DNA from: Rhabdobacter roseus
Lineage (GTDB): Bacteria; Bacteroidota; Bacteroidia; Cytophagales; Spirosomataceae
DNA length: 64,000 bases
Direction: 5' to 3'
NCBI RefSeq assembly: GCF_014202275.1
Contig: NZ_JACHGF010000006.1
Span: 1 to 64,000 of the forward strand
Shown piece by piece: positions 59,753-64,000 of this stretch. Positions within the stretch are counted from its first letter, which is position 1. Every line of letters begins with the position of its first letter. The notes below the pieces were generated by a model. That model ran no database searches and had not been told where the DNA came from. It saw only the letters and a program-made list of their open reading frames with translations. The position numbers and the translations under genes are program-made.

Positions 59753-60549
59753 TTGGTTGTTGTTTATTTATCAATGTGACATTTGTACATAGCCTCGTCG
59801 CTGGCTTCGTCGCGTCTGAATTCTATCAGTATGCCGGAGGGTAGTTTTTGTCGTTTTTTTCAACTGTCTACGGTATACTGGTGTCGTTGATTTGCCAGGT
59901 CATGTACTCTGCCTTTTACCAGCATGTCATACCATTTTTGTCTTCGGGACTAGTCTTAAAATGCTTTTCCGGAATGCATGATGTTTTTACCACCGTTTTC
60001 AGGACGAAGAGGTTTCCGGCGGGCCCTGCCTGCCTCTGACTAGGGTCGTTTTCAAGTTACCAGCTGTGTTCAGAATCATCCCCATATCGAATTCTTTGAA
60101 AAGGTATAAAGTTCAGAGATTAAGTGGCGGATGGCTTGGGGCAAAACCATGGCTGCACAAGCATTACAGATAAGCCGGTGCGAGTCGATATAGTATGCGG
60201 TTTTTCATACTTTATTTTATATAGGCGTCCCGATTTATACCATCAAATTTCCTCAATTGCCCTGTACTTGTCCATAACCCTTTACACCCATTGAGCCAAC
60301 GGTACTAGGAGAATCGCTCCGCTTACCGAGGGATTACCAGGCAGCTCCAATCCAAAAATTGGCCCCAACGGGCCTCTGTCCGTCTGTTCATTTCAGTACG
60401 CTTCTGTTCGATTTCGGACAAAAACACCAACCTTCATTTTTATTATATATCTGATTATGAGTGTATTATCGAAATGGGTATGGTTTTTTCTTGTAAAAAC
60501 CCACAGGCATTTTTACTTTCTCCCCAATACCTCCTTTTCTGCGGCGATC
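59753..60549. other. 797-bp spacer between T6SS operon and permease pseudogene
   Basis: No gene was found. Short open frames here lack family features and codon bias. The left part should hold the T6SS operon promoter, but no convincing -33/-7 pair was recognised. The only clear signals are the TGTYCR dyads at 60377-60420 near the right end. Confidence 0.6.
60385..60420. promoter_or_regulatory. Dyad operator upstream of the permease pseudogene
   Basis: TGTTCGATTTCGGACA (60405-60420) fits TGTYCR-N4-YGRACA fully. Twenty bp upstream lies a degenerate partner, TGTTCATTTCAGTACG (60385-60400), whose left half matches. A further half-site TGTCCG lies at 60377. The site is 129 bp before the pseudogene ATG, the same distance range as at the three other loci. 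Confidence 0.6.
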
Positions 60550-60898
60550 ATGATCCGAAATTATCTCAAAACCGCCCGGCGTAGTTTGGTACGCAACCGG
60601 AGCTATTCGGTGATTAACCTGGTGGGCCTTACGCTGGGGCTGGGCGTGGCCATTGTGCTCTTTTGGATTGTGCGTTTTGAGTACGGCTTCGATCGCTACC
60701 ACGCAACGGCCGACCGACTCTACCGGGTGCGAGATCTGGATAAGTTTGGTGAGATGCAGTCGCACGTCGTGTCCATCTGGCGTGGTGGGTATTTGCCCTG
60801 GCAGGAACCTTGGCCGTTGTGATCGCCCTGCTGACGGTAAGCTCCCAGGCCATCATAGCCGCGCAGATGAACCCGGTGAAGAGTTTAAGGAGTGAGTA
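60550..60898 (+). pseudogene. FtsX/MacB-type permease with large internal deletion
   Basis: The first ~75 codons are a normal permease start (MIRNYLKTARRSLVRNRSYS, TM1, YGFDRYHATADRLYRVRDLDKFG). At about 60770-60785 the sequence jumps to the last ~40 codons, which are read in another frame: WWVFALAGTLAVVIALLTVSS, ending in the universal MNPVKSLRSE at 60896. About 2.1 kb is missing compared with intact relatives of ~800 codons. The original frame ends at 60822. Because the operator upstream is kept, the message may still be made, but the product is at most a 90-residue fragment. Confidence 0.9.
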
Positions 60899-61049
60899 GC
60901 AGAGGGCAGAGGGGATTGGGCAGAGGGTAGTTTAGAGCTTATTTTAAAGTACCCCGCCATAGCAAAGTGCCCTCTGGCTAACCCCCGCCGCCCCATGTCC
61001 ATAAAATACCGATTTTTTTAAAAAAAAGTACCCCTAGAAACGAAAGTCC

Positions 61050-63449
61050 ATGATCCGAAACTACCTCAAAATTGCCTTCCGAAACCTGTGGAAAAACAAA
61101 GTTTTTTCCGCCATCAACATCGTTGGCCTGGCGATCGGCATGGCCGCCTGTATCGTCATTATGCTCTTCGTTTTTTACGAGAGAAGCTTTGATAAAATCC
61201 ATAGCAAAAATCTGTATCGGCTGGACGAAGTACAGAAATTTGAAGGCATGGTGGCACCCCAAAAAGTAGCCTTGTCGATGTACCCCATGGGGCCAACTTT
61301 GAAGGAAGAGTTTCCGGAGATCCTGGATTATGTCCGGATCAGGCTGAGTACCAAAGTACCCTTTACGTACCAGCAAAAGAAAGTGGAGCTACCCCGAATC
61401 CTGTGGGTAGATCCTAACTTTTTTGAGCTGTTTGATTACAAAGTACTGGAAGGCGATAAGGCTACGCTTTTGCAAGAGCCCAATAGCATCGTACTTTCCC
61501 AGAAAAGCGCCGCCAGCCTTTTTGGTGCCGAAAACCCCATTGGCAGGTCCGTGATCCGCTATGGTCAGGATACGCTGACGTTTAAAGTGACGGGTGTGAT
61601 GGAGAACGTACCCGCCAATTCACACCTGCAATTTGAATCGCTGTGCTCCTTCAGTACCATCACCGGGCCGGAAAACATGGAAAACTGGGGAGGCAATTGG
61701 CTGGTGACCTACCTGGAGTTGGCACCGGGTACCGACCGGGCCGCCTTAGAACAAAAATTCCCGGACTACCTCAAACGGCACATGAAAAATGACGGCTGGA
61801 AGTTCTATGAGCTGTTTTTACAGCCGCTGTCCGATGTCCACGCCCAGTCGGTAGACATTACGCACGACTACATCAACTACCAGAAGTTTGACCGGAGCTA
61901 TACCTACGTTTTTTCTATCATTGCCATTATCGTGCTGGTGATCGCCTGCGTTAACTTTATGAATTTGTCCACGGCACGTTCAACGGGGCGGGCCAAGGAA
62001 GTAGGCATACGCAAAGCCATCGGTGCGCAGCGGTTCCAGCTATCGGTTCAGTTTATGGGCGAGTCGGTTTTACTGGCTTTTATGGCGCTGGTACTGGCGG
62101 TACTTTTGGTCAAGTTGGTTCTGCCGGGCATGAGTCAGTTCAGCCAGCGCGCGCTCGAATTTTCCATTTTTAGTAATCCGCCGTTGCTGTTAGCTACCTT
62201 GGCCGGAACGATCGTCATCGGGCTATTTTCGGGCTTGTACCCTGCGGCCTTCTTGTCGGCTTTTCAACCCATTAAAGTACTGAAGGGTACTTTGCAGATC
62301 GGTAAAAGTACCTTTCGGAGTGCTTTGGTGGTGGCGCAATTTACCAGCGCGGTCTTCCTGATTACGGCTACGGGTTTTGCCGTAAAACAACTTCATTTCA
62401 TGCAAGATAAGGACCCCGGTTTTGACCGGGAGCAAGTCGTCATTATTCCGCTCGATTCCAGATCGGGCCCTAAGTACCAGTCGCTGAAAGAGGAGCTGCT
62501 TTCCAATACCTTCGTGGAAGCCGTAACCGGTTCGCAGCAGCGCCTGGGCAATAACTTTCACCAGACGGGCGTCCGGTTTCAGGGCGACGGCCCCGCCCGA
62601 GAAATGGCTGCCTCCCAAGTGATCGTCGATCCGGACTACCTTTCGTTGTACAAAATAAAACTCTTAGCCGGGCGCAATTTTAAGGACGAACCCGCCGACA
62701 ACGCCCGCACGTACATCGTCAATGAAGCCCTGGCCAAGGAGTTGCTGAAAGACCAGCCGGATTCGTCCTACGAATCGTTACTCGGAAAGCGCTTCGGATT
62801 TGGGGGGATGGATTCGCTCAGTACCATCGTGGGCGTGGCTCAAGATTTCAACTTCAATTCGCTGCATCATAAGATAGAAACGCTCTGTCTTTTTAATCAA
62901 AAAGATTGGGGATACAGCGAGATGTCGGTGCGTATCAGGGGCAAAGAAACCAAGGCGACGCTGGCGGCTATACAGGCGATCTGGAACCGGCAGGTACCTG
63001 AGCAAGATTTTAGCTACTCCTTTCTGGATGAGCATTTTGCGGAGCTGTACCAGGCCGATAGCCAGGTGAGTAAGCTGGTGGGAATATTGGCCGCGCTGGC
63101 GATCTTCGTATCTTGCCTGGGGTTATTTGGTCTGGCGTCGTATTCGGCCGAGCGAAGAATAAAAGAAATTGGGGTACGAAAAGTACTGGGCGCTTCCGTA
63201 ACGGGTATCGTGTCCCTGCTCTCCAGAGATTTTATGAGGCTGGTGATTCTTTCCATCCTCATTGCCACGCCCGTGGCCTGGTGGGCCATCACTACCTGGC
63301 TGCAGCAGTTTGCCTACCGCATCACCACCGAATGGTGGGTCTTTGTCGTGGCGGGATTTATGGCCGTTGCGGTAGCGCTACTCACCATCAGCTTCCAGGC
63401 CCTTAAAGCCGCGCTGATGGACCCCGTCAAGAGCCTGCGGAGTGAATAG
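61050..63449 (+). CDS. FtsX/MacB-type ABC permease 9
   Basis: Permease of 799 residues starting MIRNYLKIAFRNLWKNKVFS. After TM1 it has YERSFDKIHSKNLYRLDEV. The first coupling motif is TARSTGRAKEVGIRKAIGAQR and the second is ERRIKEIGVRKVLGASVTG, in a membrane block starting LFGLASYSAERR. The tail is MDPVKSLRSE, with Asp where all other copies have Asn. It follows the pseudogene by 151 bp, in a spacer that resembles the one between permeases 6 and 7. It may be driven by the dyads ahead of the pseudogene. Confidence 0.92.
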   Translation: MIRNYLKIAFRNLWKNKVFSAINIVGLAIGMAACIVIMLFVFYERSFDKIHSKNLYRLDEVQKFEGMVAPQKVALSMYPMGPTLKEEFPEILDYVRIRLSTKVPFTYQQKKVELPRILWVDPNFFELFDYKVLEGDKATLLQEPNSIVLSQKSAASLFGAENPIGRSVIRYGQDTLTFKVTGVMENVPANSHLQFESLCSFSTITGPENMENWGGNWLVTYLELAPGTDRAALEQKFPDYLKRHMKNDGWKFYELFLQPLSDVHAQSVDITHDYINYQKFDRSYTYVFSIIAIIVLVIACVNFMNLSTARSTGRAKEVGIRKAIGAQRFQLSVQFMGESVLLAFMALVLAVLLVKLVLPGMSQFSQRALEFSIFSNPPLLLATLAGTIVIGLFSGLYPAAFLSAFQPIKVLKGTLQIGKSTFRSALVVAQFTSAVFLITATGFAVKQLHFMQDKDPGFDREQVVIIPLDSRSGPKYQSLKEELLSNTFVEAVTGSQQRLGNNFHQTGVRFQGDGPAREMAASQVIVDPDYLSLYKIKLLAGRNFKDEPADNARTYIVNEALAKELLKDQPDSSYESLLGKRFGFGGMDSLSTIVGVAQDFNFNSLHHKIETLCLFNQKDWGYSEMSVRIRGKETKATLAAIQAIWNRQVPEQDFSYSFLDEHFAELYQADSQVSKLVGILAALAIFVSCLGLFGLASYSAERRIKEIGVRKVLGASVTGIVSLLSRDFMRLVILSILIATPVAWWAITTWLQQFAYRITTEWWVFVVAGFMAVAVALLTISFQALKAALMDPVKSLRSE

Positions 63450-63484
63450 TTTTGGGCATAGAGCCTTGGGACATAGGGTTTGGT

Positions 63485-63511
63485 AAGGGTACTTTTCAGC
63501 AAAGTACCCTT
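63485..63511. repeat. 11-bp perfect GGTACTTT hairpin after permease 9
   Basis: AAGGGTACTTT (63485-63495), loop TCAGC, AAAGTACCCTT (63501-63511). It lies 35 bp after the permease 9 stop and has no T tract. Confidence 0.85.
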
Positions 63512-63519
63512 GCACCGCG

Positions 63520-63542
63520 CCCTTTCTCGGGCGGAGAAAGGG
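63520..63542. repeat. Intergenic palindrome CCCTTTCTC, copy C
   Basis: CCCTTTCTC-GGGCG-GAGAAAGGG, a 9-bp perfect stem. It is followed within 40 bp by AATTCCATGGGG, recalling the AATTCCAT units that follow copies A and B. Confidence 0.85.
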
Positions 63543-63655
63543 CCGGGGATTACGCCATGGGACTGCCCCAATTCCATGGGGTCAATTAGAGGTACCTACT
63601 CACGAAAAAAGGAGACCACTGCCCACTGCTCCGTACCCACTGCCACAAAGTACCC

Positions 63656-63692
63656 TGTTCGGAGGCGTACAAAAACTGTTCATTTTCGGACG
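63656..63692. promoter_or_regulatory. Paired dyad operator upstream of the last permease
   Basis: TGTTCGGAGGCGTACA (63656-63671) and TGTTCATTTTCGGACG (63677-63692), each one mismatch from TGTYCR-N4-YGRACA, centres 21 bp apart. They lie 189 bp before the ATG at 63882. Confidence 0.6.
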
Positions 63693-63801
63693 ATTTTGAT
63701 ACTTTGCTAATAGATAAACAATTGGCGATCAGTGGTTAATTGATCCTGGCATAGCGTTGGTAGTACATTGCACGGCGGGTAGTTTTTAGGGGCTATGTGG
63801 G

Positions 63802-63835
63802 AGGTACTTTTAGGAATCCATTCCTGAAAGTACCT
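63802..63835. repeat. 16-bp near-perfect hairpin in the leader of the last permease
   Basis: AGGTACTTTTAGGAAT (63802-63817) and ATTCCTGAAAGTACCT (63820-63835) pair with one mismatch around a 2-nt loop. It lies between the candidate operator and the gene, so it would be in the transcribed leader. Confidence 0.85.
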
Positions 63836-63881
63836 CTGCTCCCATGTCAACAAGTACCCAGGTTATTAACGCTCAAAAGCT

Positions 63882-64000
63882 ATGCTCCAAAACTACCTCA
63901 AGATCGCCTTTCGTCACTTCCGGCGACAAGCTTTCTTCTCGCTCATCAACGTATCCGGGCTGGCCGTGGGCCTGGCGGCCTGCTGGCTCATTGGGCTGTA
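63882..64000 (+). CDS. FtsX/MacB-type ABC permease, 5' part (cut by window end)
   Basis: The first ~39 codons of another array member: MLQNYLKIAFRHFRRQAFFS, then TM1 (LINVSGLAVGLAACWLIGL). The gene runs off the right edge. It has its own paired dyads and leader hairpin upstream, so it probably starts a new transcription unit, and the array continues beyond this window. Confidence 0.88.
   Translation, partial: MLQNYLKIAFRHFRRQAFFSLINVSGLAVGLAACWLIGL

Larger units (their letters stand above)
63450..63881. other. 432-bp spacer dense in repeats and control signals
   Basis: No gene. In order it holds a GGTACTTT hairpin (63485-63511), palindrome copy C (63520-63542), CCATGG-rich sequence, paired dyads (63656-63692), sigma-54-like fragments near 63746-63772 with a spacing one base short of ideal, and a long hairpin (63802-63835) 47 bp before the next permease. 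Confidence 0.75.

Noticed and set aside
59848-60039. 63-codon open frame in the spacer after the T6SS operon
   Set aside because: No start context, no conserved motif and no neighbour support; treated as chance.

Overview
The window looks like chromosomal DNA of a Bacteroidota bacterium, most likely a Cytophagales/Spirosomataceae member related to Spirosoma or Dyadobacter. The evidence is a large family of about 800-residue FtsX/MacB-type permeases ending in MNPVKSLRSE, a Bacteroidota-specific (subtype iii) type VI secretion system, a PepSY-like lipoprotein, an ECF sigma factor overlapping a membrane-anchored barrel protein, and a two-component sensor with a periplasmic beta-propeller. No rRNA, tRNA or CRISPR array was seen.

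Layout. 1-0.8 kb: remnant of an IS3-family element. 1.0-6.2 kb (minus strand): a small C-terminally anchored protein, a zinc alcohol dehydrogenase, a secreted sialidase, an NtrB-like histidine kinase and a HAD phosphatase. 6.25-9.4 kb (plus): a TPP riboswitch followed by a tightly overlapping thiM-thiE-thiD-tenA salvage operon. 9.5-10.9 kb (minus): an NtrC-type, sigma-54-dependent response regulator. 11.2-26.0 kb (plus): a MacA-like adaptor, one ABC ATPase and five permeases in a row. 26.1-30.6 kb (minus): a barrel/anti-sigma-like protein, an ECF sigma factor and three lipoproteins. 30.9-38.5 kb (plus): three more permeases. 38.7-42.4 kb (minus): a LuxR-type regulator and its propeller-sensor kinase. 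42.7-44.8 kb (plus): a GH5-like lipoprotein and TssN. 44.8-59.8 kb (minus): a T6SS operon encoding an outer-membrane barrel, TssE, TssF, TssG, TssK, TssO, ClpV, PAAR, TssB, TssC, four Hcp/TssD paralogues and VgrG. 60.5-64.0 kb (plus): a permease pseudogene, an intact permease and the start of another.

How it fits together. The permease array (nine complete genes, one pseudogene, one cut by the window edge) is served by a single visible ATPase and adaptor. A paired 16-bp dyad, consensus TGTYCR-N4-YGRACA with centres 20-21 bp apart, lies 130-190 bp upstream of four array transcription units, and one copy sits between the NtrC-type regulator gene and the adaptor gene. I infer that these are the enhancer sites of that regulator, so that the kinase at 4.2 kb, the regulator at 9.5 kb and the scattered permeases would form one regulon now split by unrelated genes (thiamine, ECF/lipoprotein and T6SS blocks).

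The DNA has a strong local vocabulary. GGTACTTT/AAAGTACC is scattered through genes and spacers and often forms hairpins, and a second palindrome (CCCTTTCTCC plus its complement) recurs after permease stop codons. The last 330 bp of two adjacent permeases are almost identical although the rest diverges, which points to gene conversion. All counts are by eye; no search or alignment program was available.
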